From Pigoraptor chileana (Eukaryota; Opisthokonta; Filasterea): a DNA stretch of 60,952 bases. The stretch spans positions 1 through 60,952 of the forward strand of contig CALSCR010003187.1 in the NCBI GenBank assembly GCA_943704495.1, written 5' to 3'. A program made the position numbers and the translations under genes. Of this stretch, positions 1 through 11,396 are shown piece after piece. Every line of letters starts with the position of its first letter. Within the stretch, counting starts at the first letter, position 1. The notes beneath the pieces are model-generated. The model saw only the letters and a program-made list of their open reading frames with translations. It was not told the DNA's origin and ran no database searches.

Positions 1-102
1 GGGGGAGTGTGCGTGCGTGTATGTCTGCGTGCGTCCTGTATGCACAGTGCTCGTGATATATAGATGTTGTGTCTCATGCTTGTCATTAATGCCTTTTTGC
101 AG

Positions 103-1383
103 TGTGGGCCGACAATGCCGACGCCGTCAGCGTGCACTATTCTGGCACAGGCGCGCTCAAGACGGACTTCACTCGGTTGGTGTCTGCTGCCTGCAGTGTG
201 ACTCTGGCCCTCAATATACCTCCTTATGTGCTTTTGTTGAAATGTGTCGTGTGCGTAATGATATCGTGTCGGTAAGTTCTTACATTGTTCTCATTATGTG
301 CGTCGTCTGTGTGTTGTGTGTGTGCTGTATGCGCCATCAACAGCACTGGAAAGCGGACCAAGATGGGAGCTCTTCAGGATGGATACAATTCGGCAATCCG
401 TTATTACAAGAACAACTTTGCCGATGGATGGCGCCAGGTGAGTCACTCATGTGTGTGTGTGTGTGTGCGTGTGCTATGCATGTGTGTGTCTTGATGTCGC
501 TCAGTCGGGTCCCTTTGTAGCCTAGTGTTCGCGGTAATTACCCATTCTCAAAGTGTCTCTTTGCATGTGTTTGTGGCCCAGGACGCCATCAATCTCTTCC
601 TTGGCCGCCACATTGTGAGGACCAAGGACGGCGCGCGCACTGGATCGGCGTATGTCGTCAGGAATTCGCGCTTCCGTGCGGTATGTCTCTTACTCTCTCT
701 TGTGGATTCCATGGGCACAGACTGATTTGAATCCTACATCGTAGTCTCTCTCGTGTGTTGTCTCTCATGATCGTGCGCCGGTTTTCATGAGATCGCTGTC
801 GAGTGCCATTCGCGTGTGGTGTGTGTGATTGGCGATGGTATTCCTTGTCGCTTTCTGTGCGACGCGGCATCTGTGGCATGCACTTGGTTTGCATCGAGTT
901 TGCATCCAACGCTCACCAACCGATGTCGACTACTTGATCGCAGTTGCCGATGATTCTCCTCGTTGGCCTGTCGATGTTCGTCCTCAGCCTGCTTGTTCCC
1001 ACACGTGAGTATTGGGCCATTCATGTGTGCGCATGACATGTACCCGAAGAAGCTCACGTTGCGCACTCATTCACACTCCACTCATCACTCATTCACCCCA
1101 TTCTGACTCGTTCACCACTCGTCACAATCATGCATCATCTTCATTCTATATCGTTTACACTCCATTTAATGTATTCGACCCATTTTCTTCTTTCCAATGA
1201 TGTCAACGCCCCACTCGATTCCACAACACCGACGCAGCCGAGGGCTCGCTGAAGCTGGCGTACGTCGCCTTTTGGGCCGTCGCCCTCCTGCTCACCTGGC
1301 GCACGGTGCTCTACTACGGCACGGACTTTGTGGACATGCCCCGGCTTGCAGTGCATCCGTCCCGCCACTCTGCCGGAAAGTGA
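103..1383 (+). CDS. SAC1: SAC1 phosphoinositide phosphatase, C-terminal part
   Basis: This is the 3' part of a SAC1-family phosphoinositide phosphatase of the ER/Golgi membrane; the catalytic core lies left of the window. Visible exons are 103-175, 344-437, 582-680, 944-1004 and 1238-1383, all with GT-AG borders and matching phases. The first exons carry the family block just after the catalytic domain (key words [43 protein letters not shown]). The last two exons encode two hydrophobic segments ([19 protein letters not shown] and [12 protein letters not shown]), the tail anchor expected for SAC1/SACM1L. The stop is TGA at 1381-1383. The exon starting at 103 enters in phase 1, so at least one exon lies upstream. 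The family assignment is secure; orthology to yeast Sac1 or human SACM1L is inferred from the C-terminal membrane hairpin. Confidence 0.93.
451..474 (+). repeat. (GT)n tract in SAC1 intron 2
   Basis: A GT dinucleotide run lies just downstream of the GTGAGT donor of SAC1 intron 2. It is GT on the sense strand, the usual polarity in this window. Confidence 0.9.
701..740 (+). repeat. Dispersed ~50-base repeat, copy A
   Basis: This copy lies in SAC1 intron 3, on the sense strand. It matches the family head (TGTGGATTCCATGGGCACAG) and tail (TTGAATCCTACATC) but lacks part of the middle. CT-rich sequence lies on both sides, and 691-704 and 742-755 agree at 12 of 14 positions, although this is low-complexity sequence. 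Confidence 0.75.
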
Positions 1384-1746
1384 GGCGGTATATGCGTGGG
1401 TTGCGGCAGTTGTTGCGCAATACGCGGTGTGGTGGCTCTGTATGCGTCGGCATCTGCCAGTGTGTGATCAGTACACTTGAACAAGAACAGGCGATTTGGG
1501 TTTCTGAGAATAGCGCAAATATGTTTTGTCTGCGCGGTACAATGTTTTTTTACAAGCTGTGGAGGGGGAAAAGACGCTGGCAGAAGAGCAAAGCATGCGA
1601 ACGCAAATAGAAGAAGAGCGTAAGAGTAGCTGCATGTGCGCGCGCGTGTGTGTGTGTGTGTGTGTTTGTGCGTGTGCGTGTGCGCGCGTGTGGGTACAGA
1701 CAAACGCATATGGTTAGACGCTTGGCGTGTGCACCGCAGCTCCACA
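1384..1746. other. Convergent spacer SAC1 / TRPC4AP
   Basis: This 363-base spacer lies between two facing stop codons. It holds an imperfect (GT)n/(GC) run at 1636-1692. I see no gene and no clear AATAAA signal on either strand. Confidence 0.7.
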
Positions 1747-2493
1747 TCAATGTGTGACGATGTTGTCGTGGGCTGACCCCAGTCGCTTTGCAATGGAGAG
1801 ATCGCCATCGCCAAGCAACGTGTCAATCACACCCCGCCACTCGGTAAACTCAATAAGAGAGCTGAGCTCAAGGCTGCGACAGTCGCGCCCGCGGCTCAGG
1901 TAGTACACCCGCCAGAAGCTCAAAAGGTTGCGGAAATTGGCGAGACTCGAAAACGAAGCACGAGACGAGACGCCACTGACGCGATCGGCACCTTGGAGAT
2001 ACTGTGGGAGTGAATGTGTGAGATGTGTGAGAATGTGGGATGACATGATTCCTGGCTGTGCGAGTATGGTTTGATGATGTCTGTGCATCTGTGTGCGTGT
2101 CTGCAAGTGTGAGCACAGCATATTCCAATGTAGCAGAATGGATGCGCATTGCAGCGCCAACAAGCGAGCCACAAACAAGAGGCAACATTGATCCACCCAC
2201 GTCGAGATATTCGCTGAGCTCTCCCTTGCGTTGTGCGTATATGAGGAAAATGACGGCCGTGTTGATGCAGCATATGTTCTCCTGGCTCAGGTCCTCGATC
2301 GACACGCAGTTCATTAGCGCAGTCAGCAGGCGCAATCGCAACTCGCGCTGTCGCAATTGCGTTGCCATGCGACATGTCTTGGCGTTGTACGGATATATCC
2401 GACCCCGAAGCTTGCCTCTGCCCGAGACAACAGACGGCACGTGGTCAGCACGTGGGAAGAGATACTACTGCCCACATCATGCGGCTCACTGTA

Positions 2494-2547
<54 letters not shown>

Positions 2548-5500
2548 GATATTGTGGCATGGCGCAAAGACACTAACTTAACTTGCATCCTGCATCTCTC
2601 TGCTGCTTTCCATGGGACACAGCCCAATACTGACTATCGCAGTCGGGGCGCATTGCAACTGCAACTCACTGTTTGTCAAGCTCGTCGAATAGTTCGACAG
2701 AAACGACCATCGCCCGCACAAACACATTGGAATCCACGATGTGGGTACACATGAGTTGGATTATGGTCGCCAGCTGCAGTCCCGAGTGCAAATGGGCAGG
2801 GGGTGAGCACGGCTGATGCTGATGGACTCGAACGCAGCAGTGAAAGGACGATACCACATGTGCAGGACAGACAACCAGTACCTCGAGTATGTACACATAC
2901 ACACACACATACGCACACACACGTACCTCAGTCTCCGTCACGTAGTTGTCAAACAGAGCAAACATATCGGGAGCGAACTTCATGAGTTCTCCTAGCAAGT
3001 CGAAGCTCGACTGCATCGTGCCCGTCTTTTTGAATCCGTCTCCCGTGACTTCATTGATAATGTGCTGTGTAAAGTAATGCATGCGTGAGTGGCATCATCA
3101 CGGCACCAAAGGAAGAAAATTGTTGTTGATCGCACACACACACACACATACACACACACACACACACACTCACGCACACTCACTCACAGACACACACACA
3201 CGCACACACTCACTCACTCACACACACACGCGCGCAGTGAGGTAGCGATGGTGCATCATATGGTATGCGAATACACGCAATTCACCTTCATCAGCCCCGT
3301 GCGCGAGAGAAGCACCCTCTCGGCGACCGATGCGCCCCGTAGGTAGCTTTCGATCGAGCTCGACATCCAGAACCTTTGGGGATTGTGTTTTGGAATGGTA
3401 TGGGGTGTGGGCGTCAGAAATACGTCCATGCATAATTCAAGGAGGGAGCTCCACATATGCACACATCAAATACCGTACTTAACGCACATCTACTTGCAAA
3501 CCACAACACACTTCACGGCGCAAACAAGGAATAAGATGGCAAGGTCACACGTGAACACAGCGCGAATCCAACATACTTGTAGGGCGAGTCCGTTTTCAGC
3601 TTCATCAGCATGCGCGCGAGCTTGGTGAGCAGGCCGCTGCTTCCTTGGCATCGCAAGCGACTGGGTGGCAGAGAGAGCGTTCAAAGAAAAGGCAATGGGA
3701 GAGACTGTAAATGCAGTCGAACACAGGCGTAATATGCGCAACGCACGTGACAGACGGTCACGTGACCATCAGGGCAGGCACAGCCACAACACGCTACCTG
3801 TCATACACCGTTCCTGTCGAGGCAACGCCGCGCTCAATCGCGTCGAGCGTGGCGAGTTCGGAGCGCGTGAGCAGGAGGCGCTTCACGCTGGCATCGTATG
3901 CGTTGTCGCAGAGGTTGTGTACCAGGCGCAGATACTGAATCTTGAGGGCCGAGTCCGGACTGCACTCGCAGTTGGGTCCATGCATTCGCTCCATGTACTC
4001 GTCGATGTTGTGGTTGCGCTCCCAGTCGAGCTTCTCAAAGAGTCGGCTGAGAACGGGAACTCCGCCAAGGCGTCCGATGAGTCCCTGCGATCCGTTCGTT
4101 GGCAAATTGCACAGGGGTGTGTTTGTTAGAAATAAAACAACACACACACACACACACACATGCACGCATGGCTGTGTGATTGCAGTGGGGTCCAACAGGC
4201 GGCAATACAAGTCCGCTGTCAGTCACGTGAACCGCATCATCAACAAGGCAATTTGACGCATGAAAAAAGAGGAAAACACACAAAACAGTGTCATATCCAT
4301 TTCCTATGTGAGTACACATCAGAAACAACCCCGTCACCACAATGCGTCACTGGGCAACACTTGCCTGGACCTCCGCCTTCCGCCGGCCACCCAGCATCAT
4401 ACACACGACAAAGAGCACCTCGACGTGGTACATTGCCATGGTGATCATCCTCAGTGCGGCCGGCTCAACATCAAAATGGTCCGGCTGTGCTGCCCTCGGC
4501 GCCTGTGCGTTAGGCGCGCCCGTTTGTTCCGCGCTGTCTGCCACATTCGGCGTCGGTGCGGATCCATCATGTGCCGCACGCGCCAGCGCCGGCGCAGAGA
4601 GGAGGTCCTGCACAAGGCGCTCGTACTCTGCATCCCTCGCGGTCTCGCCGTCATCGTCGTCACTGTCGCCATCCGTCCCTTGGCGATCGCCAACCAAATC
4701 AACTGCGCACAATCGCAGGTAGCTGGTGAGATAGGTGACAGGATCATGGCAAATGTGTGTGTGGCGCGTGTGTGTCTTTCATCGTTCATGGTTCGTCTCG
4801 TGCTATCGAACGAGCAAACGAAAAGTGCAGACACAGTCTTGTGCCATTCTGCAAAGTGCACGGGGCTGCTATTACTCACTGCCATCAAACCAGTCGTGGG
4901 CGGGGGATCCGTCGATGAGAAGCAGACGGGAGAGGACGTCGAGCGAGTCGAGTGCGTTCCCTGGAAGGCTTGCGATGGCTGCACAAGGAGACAAGTGTCA
5001 GCCACATAGGAAAGTTCACGCACGCATACACGCACGCACACACGCCCGCAAATGCACACCACAGTACACAAATACACGCCCATACACACACAGATGCAGG
5101 TGCACACGCACGCACAGTCTTCAGGACACGATTTCGGCCAGTGCAGTCAGAGCTCGCATACATGTCCATGTTCCCACATCGACATCCCAAAATCATGTCT
5201 AAATAAACACAGCACACACACAAAATAACAAGTGGAAGAGGCATCGACACGAAAGCACCGACACACCGACACACCGACACATAGGGCACAACTAGCGCCA
5301 TCCCCACTCACTTTCGAGGGGCACGGGGAGGAAGGACTCGACCGACAATATTTTGAGCAGACGGTTCATGAAATCGGGAATGCCGAGCAGCACGGCTTGG
5401 TTCTGCTCGATCGTGCGTGCCTTCAGCGTGCGCTTGGCTCGGCGTATCTGCATGGTCACGTGGCTCGGCGCCGCAAAGTCGCACGAATGTGCAGCGGGTC

Positions 5501-6838
5501 TTCTTGAGGTTACTGCCACCGTCGACGCGGCTGGTTTTGCGCGGTGATCGTGGCTGTGAGTGTTTCCTCCGTGTCCGTGTCCATGTACGTGTCCGTGTCC
5601 GTGTCCGTGTCCGTGTACGTGTCCGTGTCCGTGTCCGTGCGAGCAGCCTCCCATTGGTGAATCATCGACATCCCCTACATCGCCGCCGCCAACACTGTCG
5701 CCATCAACGGCGGCAATGCGCACACCGACAGAGTGGGATGTATCGCCTTCCGCCACCCACCCATTCAATGGCAAGACTCCGCCATTCATTGCATGCGCCT
5801 CTTTCGCCGCTTTCAGCGAGTCGCCGTAGATGTAGTCTTCCTGATCGCACACAACGAGGGCTGCCACCCTACAGAACGACGCCAACTGCTGCCCGGTGAA
5901 CCCACCGACCAGCGCCCCAAGGTTGGGCACCGACGCAAGCCCAAACATTTCTGGCCGCTGGTCAAGAATCTTCTCCGCAAGCCCAATGGCCTGCCCGAAT
6001 AGCGTGCGGCAGGCCATTAATGCAAAGAGACGGAGCACAAACGCATCGTTGCAGGACAGGTCGGCTGGCACTTCGGGCACAAGCAGCGCAAGTTCCTGGA
6101 GAACATTCAGCGCCTCTGTTGCAACAAGAATAACTGTTTTGTGCAGCGAAGACGCCGTCGAAGATGATTGGAAGACAGACAATGCCGGGAATGATTGCCG
6201 GAGTGCGTCCTGCATGTCGTTCATGCCGCCCTCTCCCGCCGCAATTGCATCGAGTACTTCTTGCCTCATGAGAAGCCGCGCGACCACTGCCACACCGCCA
6301 GACTGCACAAACTGGTCCACAGGGTGCTGCCTCACGTGACCGTCGGGGAGGAGGCGGCCATAGTACCCCTCCACTTGCTCAAAGCGGCTTGCGTCGTTGA
6401 AGTGCTGCATGAGCGTGTGCAGATGGGCACGTGCCTTGATCCAGCCCTCGCACCGCCCAGGGATGATCTCCCGCTCAGCAGACTCGATATTCAGCAAGAA
6501 TGTCGTCACGCCCGCCGACCGCGCATCCAGTGCGCCGACAAATGGATTCGGCAGCTATTGTTGTGATGGCAGAATACATTTCGTCAACAGGAAAAATGCG
6601 AGTCAGCTGCATGCTGTGCACGGTATGCATGATGTTTGCATGATGACCTCCACAATGAACGACAGAATCAGAATTACAAGAGTAGCGAATAGCGCGTTCA
6701 TACCTGCGATGCACGTCGCATCTTGTTGCCATGCACTTGCCCCGCGGCTATCTGAGCAAACACATTCTTTGACTCGCGCGTTCTCCGCATGGACGCCGTC
6801 GACTTTGCCGGTGTCCATTCGGGCTCTGCGCCATCCAT
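1747..6838 (-). CDS. TRPC4AP: TRPC4AP/TRUSS-like protein
   Basis: This is an orthologue of TRPC4AP (TRUSS), known in animals as a substrate receptor of the DDB1-CUL4 ubiquitin ligase. Exons on the minus strand, 5' to 3', are 6838-6704, 6554-5312, 5198-5130, 4978-4880, 4702-4365, 4084-3798, 3636-3577, 3373-3286, 3064-2927, 2773-2670, 2494-2416, 2347-2201 and 2001-1747, giving 1013 codons; human TRPC4AP has about 800. Conserved blocks include PNLGALVGGFTGQQLASFCR, NCECSPDSALKIQYLRLVHN, SSFDLLGELMKF, DSNVFVR, LSQENICCINTAVIFLIYAQ and NFRNLLSFW. The extra length is mainly a Gly/His repeat in exon 2. The introns after 4365 and after 2416 need GC-AG borders to keep frame and homology. Exon 3 is weakly conserved and its donor is uncertain (5130 or a few codons later). 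The start ATG at 6838 is the first in-frame one before the conserved block. Confidence 0.92.
2498..2544 (+). repeat. (CT)n tract at a TRPC4AP 3' splice site
   Basis: This is a CT run on the plus strand, so a (GA)n purine run on the TRPC4AP sense strand. It ends at the acceptor of exon 11 (exon starts at 2494), where a pyrimidine tract would be expected. Confidence 0.9.
2608..2640 (+). repeat. Dispersed ~50-base repeat, copy G (partial)
   Basis: This partial copy lies antisense in TRPC4AP intron 10. It keeps the core TTCCATGGGACACAG followed by an ACTGACTA segment, and has lost the tail. Confidence 0.55.
3132..3235 (+). repeat. (CA)n-rich block in TRPC4AP intron 8
   Basis: This is a compound (CA)n, (CACT)n and (CACG)n run of about 100 bases. 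Read on the transcribed (minus) strand it is (GT)n, lying near the middle of the intron. Confidence 0.9.
3756..3767. promoter_or_regulatory. 12-base palindrome GGTCACGTGACC, intronic
   Basis: A perfect palindrome with a CACGTG (E-box) core lies in TRPC4AP intron 6. An identical 12-mer lies at 23293-23304. A bHLH-type binding site is inferred from the core only. Confidence 0.4.
5571..5640 (-). repeat. Coding Gly-His tandem repeat in TRPC4AP
   Basis: Imperfect six-base units (GTGTCC or GTGTAC on the plus strand) encode an alternating Gly-His/Val-His stretch of about 24 residues in exon 2. The repeat lies in a variable loop between two conserved TRPC4AP blocks. It keeps frame and may bind metal, though that is conjecture. 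Confidence 0.85.
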
Positions 6839-8106
6839 CTTGGCGTCCCCTGTGGTCCAAATATTTCGCGTGCAAAGGTCGTTTTAACAACGATAAATCT
6901 CCCCGTTCTTCTTCAACAACAGCTACCACACATCTACGGCAGAGCAATGTGGGGAATTTCAAATTCAAACTAAAACAGAAAGACATCAATGTCAAGAGTG
7001 AACATCATGAAAATAACACATACCCCCCAGCCACCGGAGGGGTGCCTTGAAAAATTGTCGCATCCCGCACAGCAGTCGGGTTTTCTCGGTATTAAAGCGG
7101 AATGTTGTACAGGAGGATCCTCAAAACCCTGGTGCATACAGCTCGTTGTGTTGTGTTGTGATTGCAAGCTCGAAAGGGGATGTCGCGATATAACGAAATG
7201 AGTTCATCCTAGTCGGTAAGTAAGCGAGTAAATGCACTGTAATCTTTTACTCTCAGAATGAATTCGAACCAACGGAGGCAACTGTTGTAATAGTGAGATG
7301 CAGTTCAATACTACAGAACCGACGCGGCGTGTAATCGGATTCTGTGCACTTGGCGTATGCACAATTGCGCATGCATGCAGTCACACAACTGTACTGAGAG
7401 CGAAAATGGCTGCAATCCGTAACCCTCACCCTCGCATCCACATCACCGGCCCTGTTACTAAATGCAACATTTCAATTTCACTTCACATTGCCCACTGAAT
7501 GCTCCTTTCGACACTATGCGAATATCGTTAATAAGTATGTTAATCATCAGCCAGTTTTGGAACAACATCTGCGGATAAGTGAATGAAGTGGTTGTGAGTG
7601 CGACTGTCTGCGGTTGCGGCAGTTCCCGTTCATGCTGCATCGCCGACACATCGGCTGCCGCACCTGTCGTCTCACACGCGCGACACACTGAGAAGACTAC
7701 TGCATACAACTGCTCCGCCACGCCTTCCTCCGTTTTCGTTTGACCGCGCATTCCTGATGCACAGGACAGAATAAGCCATTTCACCCGGCGCACTGGCCAC
7801 ACCCGCAGATTTCGAGTCCGACAACAGACGACTCCAAGTTGAATTTTCGTTAGTGATTATAAATATATTTCACTGTCTAGCGGAAGCTGAGAGCGCGCAA
7901 GAGTGTGCCGTGAAGTGTGGATTGTGAGTGCACACTGAAGCAGGATTGGCGTCGTGACCATAAAACGACTGTTGACTGACCACCTTACTGACATGTCCAC
8001 AGCCGCATCCGAGTTAGGATGCATACGCAAGGGACGCAGTGACGGCGATAGTCCGCCCGCGCGCTGCTTGAACGCAATGATCTATTTGCACACATCCCTG
8101 TAGCCG
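6839..8106. other. Spacer TRPC4AP / Rieske gene
   Basis: Both flanking genes are on the minus strand, so this holds the TRPC4AP promoter and the Rieske 3' region. A 114-codon open frame on the minus strand (7802-7458) has no recognisable domain and no clear splice partners; I do not call it a gene. I see no RNA gene. Confidence 0.6.
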
Positions 8107-8944
8107 TCACTGCTTGGCCGTGGGGACCTTGGGTGCGGCTTTGGGCACGGCGTATTCATCGGACGGAAGGGCTGGAGGATTGTTGTTGATTGCAACATAT
8201 ATGCCCTCGGCATCGACCTTCACTTTGTGCGTTCGTTGGCGCGGTCCCTTTGAGCACGTTTGCGGTCGCGATGCTTTGTTGTATGGGTCAATCTTCTCAA
8301 ATAAGCCCTCGCCAGTTTCAAGCACGATCCTATAGCTGCGTGTCGAGAAGAGGAAAGTGCAATCCGGACATTAGAATTGCAGTGCTTCTGGGTGCATCAG
8401 GTGCATCAGGAGTTGATGCCGCTCACCTGTGCCACGGGCATTTCACGCAGGACCTGCCACCGCCAAGATCCTAAAGGAACAACATGAAGAACATGGAGGC
8501 AAAAATGCTCATAAGCTTCTGGATGCAAATTATCGTCCCGGATATCACCAATGGACTACTCTGCACAAGGCAAATAGAAGTCATCTGTCGAGCGGTTTCA
8601 ACACAAAAACAATGCATACCTCAATATCACCTTGTGCGAGAGGACCGCCGGCATCTGCGGACAAAACGAAACGCATCAGACGTTAGACGGCTACGGAAGG
8701 ATCGATGGAATCGCCATCAAGCAACGCACTGCTCGCACTTACGATAGCATTTCTGGTCGAGTGCATAATATTTGAAGTTTGTGTTGAATACGGCTATTTC
8801 GCGTCCATCGACCGTAAATGTTTTAGCCTTCCGATTCGGAATTTCATTCGCACCGCATACTCTTACGAATTTTTCTGTTGATTACAAATCGAAGATGGGT
8901 CTCGTAAGGCAGTGATGCAGTCAACACACAAACACACACACACA

Positions 8945-8981
<37 letters not shown>

Positions 8982-9130
8982 GACACATATATATATATAT
9001 GACACATATATATATATGACACATATATATATGACGACGCAAACGCACCAGGGGCTGCCTGCTGCTGTTGTTGTGGTTGTTGTAGGGGCGCATTTTGCCC
9101 CTTCGGAATGGACCCCATAAACCCACTCAT
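8107..9130 (-). CDS. Soluble Rieske [2Fe-2S] domain protein
   Basis: This is a small protein of 173 residues with one Rieske [2Fe-2S] domain, like the stand-alone Rieske ferredoxin-type proteins (RFESD family) of unknown electron partner. Exons on the minus strand are 9130-9049, 8874-8743, 8654-8620, 8470-8427 and 8335-8107; all phases agree. The cluster ligands are Cys70-Tyr-His72 and Cys94-Pro-Trp-His97, separated by the AGGPLAQGDIE segment typical of the family. The cluster loop is spread over three short exons (132, 35 and 44 bases). A conserved segment VLETGEGLFEKIDPYNK follows the second box. The N-terminus is Gln-rich (LQQPQQQQQ) and has no clear signal peptide. The start ATG at 9130 gives the only in-frame first exon I found. 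Confidence 0.88.
8932..9034 (+). repeat. (CA)n plus ATATATATGACAC tandem repeat in Rieske intron 1
   Basis: A (CA)n run (8932-8976) passes into three units of a 13-18-base AT-rich repeat ending in GACAC (8977-9034). The sense strand of the gene reads (GT)n. Confidence 0.85.
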
Positions 9131-9849
9131 TCTCGCTATAAGATAACAAGCTATACTATCTGCATGCTACATCTTCCGACTCAAACCAAACTATACTTTC
9201 ATATCAGATATAAGAGACAACCTTGCAGCAGGAAAGAATTTGGTAAATATTGCGAGATCTCGGCAGAGAAGTTCCCAAAAATGGCTTGTGCTGTCTCGAC
9301 AACAAACAGTGACGCTTTTTGCGGCCACTATTCGTTAGTGAGGCAAAACGCATCCTTATTCGCCATTTCGTTTCTCTGAATGCTCATGCTTTATGGCACC
9401 TCGGCTTCATATTATGTTGGACAGAGGTTTTTTTTCAAACGCTGCACTCAATTCTATTTGTCTCTCTCCCTCTCTCTGCGTTTGTTCTTGACGGGGACTC
9501 TGTGCCGCATTGTGTAGCGTCGCTTCGATTTCAAGCACATTGAGCGAGCTGCACGGCTTTCTTGTTAGTGCGCTCAGCCTCATTCATTTCCTTTGCTCTT
9601 TTTTGAAACAACCCTGGACAGTTGTGGTGAAGATGCGATAATATCTCCTCTTTGCAAAGTGCTATTTGGCGGAACGACGAAAGGGCGCCTCTGCGCCCCA
9701 TACCAATCGTCCACAAACACATTTCGCTCTGAATATATTCTCCCACACTCCATTGAGACATTCAACCGCGATCGTGGCACTCGCGCTACGTTTTGAAAAG
9801 CGTGGGTGGCGCAATAGTCTGTGAAATCTTCGCGCGACTTGCAGCAACC
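9131..9849. other. Divergent promoter region Rieske / RhoGAP
   Basis: This is 719 bases between two start codons on opposite strands. A CT-rich stretch lies near 9460-9478. I see no gene and no recognisable regulatory motif. Confidence 0.6.
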
Positions 9850-11361
9850 ATGGCCGATTACGATTCGGACGGCATTTACGAAACGTCTGCGGACGTTGAC
9901 GCTATTTGCGATGATATCGCCGGCTCTCTTGACTTTGATGATATTGACGTTGGCGCGGCACGCTTGCTTGAAGAGTCCATCCACGGCAATGTAGTACAGG
10001 CGCTTGAGGATTACGAGCGTGGTGTGCGCAGGCCGTCCATGACGGGGCAAATGGACGACGATGACGACGAGTCTGAACAGCCAAAAGGTGTGTATCCGTC
10101 AACTGATGCTTGGTTTATTCTTCTGTCCTGGCGTCTATGTGTCAGTGGTTGTGTGTGTGTGCTGATCAGATAATTCATAGAAGCCCTCGCTTGCCTCTTC
10201 TATTTGCATCAGTTGTTGTGTGACGTTGTCTATGGTCATCTTGGTCGCCAACGTCTTATCCGCTGTGTATGTGTGTGTGTGTGTGTGTTGTTTATGATGA
10301 CCCAGACGGCACGGAAGAACCGGAGGAAGCGATTGCGTGGCTGCAAGAGGCTGGATTTACAGAATATGTGAATCTTTTCAAAGGTGTGTGCCACTTCTTG
10401 CATGTGTGCGTGCGCATTGTGCAGGGCGTGGAATGAGCTGGCAGCAGCAATGTGCACTTGTGCCGCACCTGGGAAGAGGATTCACTCTCCCAATTCGATC
10501 AATGATGCCGTGGTGGCGTGCATCGCACCAACGCAAATGTGTGGTTTCTCTTGCACGGCACTGCTCTCCATCACACTGTGTGTGGGTGTGGGTGCCCTCT
10601 ACAGGCACACACGCACACCCACACATTCTTTGTGGGGCAGTCCTTCGCAGCACTGGTCCGGATTGTCGTTAAGAGTCGAATGGGAGCGTCTCTGTAGTTC
10701 TTACCAAAATATTCATCCCCTGCTGCCACTCCAACTGTCACGCAACAGAAAATCGCATCACGGACGAGTCCATGCTAGAGCAGGACGCCGAGCATCTCAC
10801 GGACTTTCAATTTGAAGCGGTGCGAAAGCGCGTGCAATCGCTGAACAGAACAATCAAACGTAAGGCCATGAACTCGGAGCTCGATGGGACAGCGGCGGCG
10901 GCGGCGGCGGGGGGCAGTCAGCGTCGCGTGTCGGGCGATAAGCTCGTGCCCGGTAACCGTACCAGCACCGTCAAGCCCTCCCCCAGTACAACGTCCCTTG
11001 GCTCACCGAGTGGCACGTGCACGGTGTGTTGGTCATGAATTGGCCTTCTGTGGCGGCGCATGTGCCTGTGTGAATGTGGGATTGTGTTGATATGTCTATG
11101 GGCCTGGTGTCTATGCATGTGGAATCACCAGGGAACGGATCCTTGCTTTGGGAAGTGGCAGGCACACGCACACCGCTTTCGTCCTTCTCCCGTCGCCATC
11201 CATAAATCCAGCCGAATGCCCCCCCCCTCCCTCCTTCTTTCTCGATTGTGGAGTCCATGGCGTGGCGCTGACCTTTACATCCCACATCACTTACCCTTTG
11301 GAGGAATTCATGAGCTTATGCCTGAGGCGTTTTTTTAATACTGAAATGACTCTCTCTCCAT

Positions 11362-11396
<35 letters not shown>

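Noticed and set aside
2445-2627. Open frame with a run of Glu-Arg repeats on the minus strand
   Set aside because: It is the translation of the (GA)n microsatellite; the flanking TRPC4AP exons explain the real coding.
5110-5190. Reading LTALAEIVS in TRPC4AP exon 3 as the conserved helix
   Set aside because: That frame cannot be joined in phase from exon 2; the matching helix is NALDSLDVLSRLLL in exon 4.
7205-7290. tRNA-like T-arm sequence (GGTTCGAATT on the minus strand)
   Set aside because: The bases around it do not pair into T, anticodon or acceptor stems, so it is a chance match to box B.
7458-7802. 114-codon open frame between TRPC4AP and the Rieske gene
   Set aside because: No domain, no splice partners, and a length within chance for a spacer of this size.
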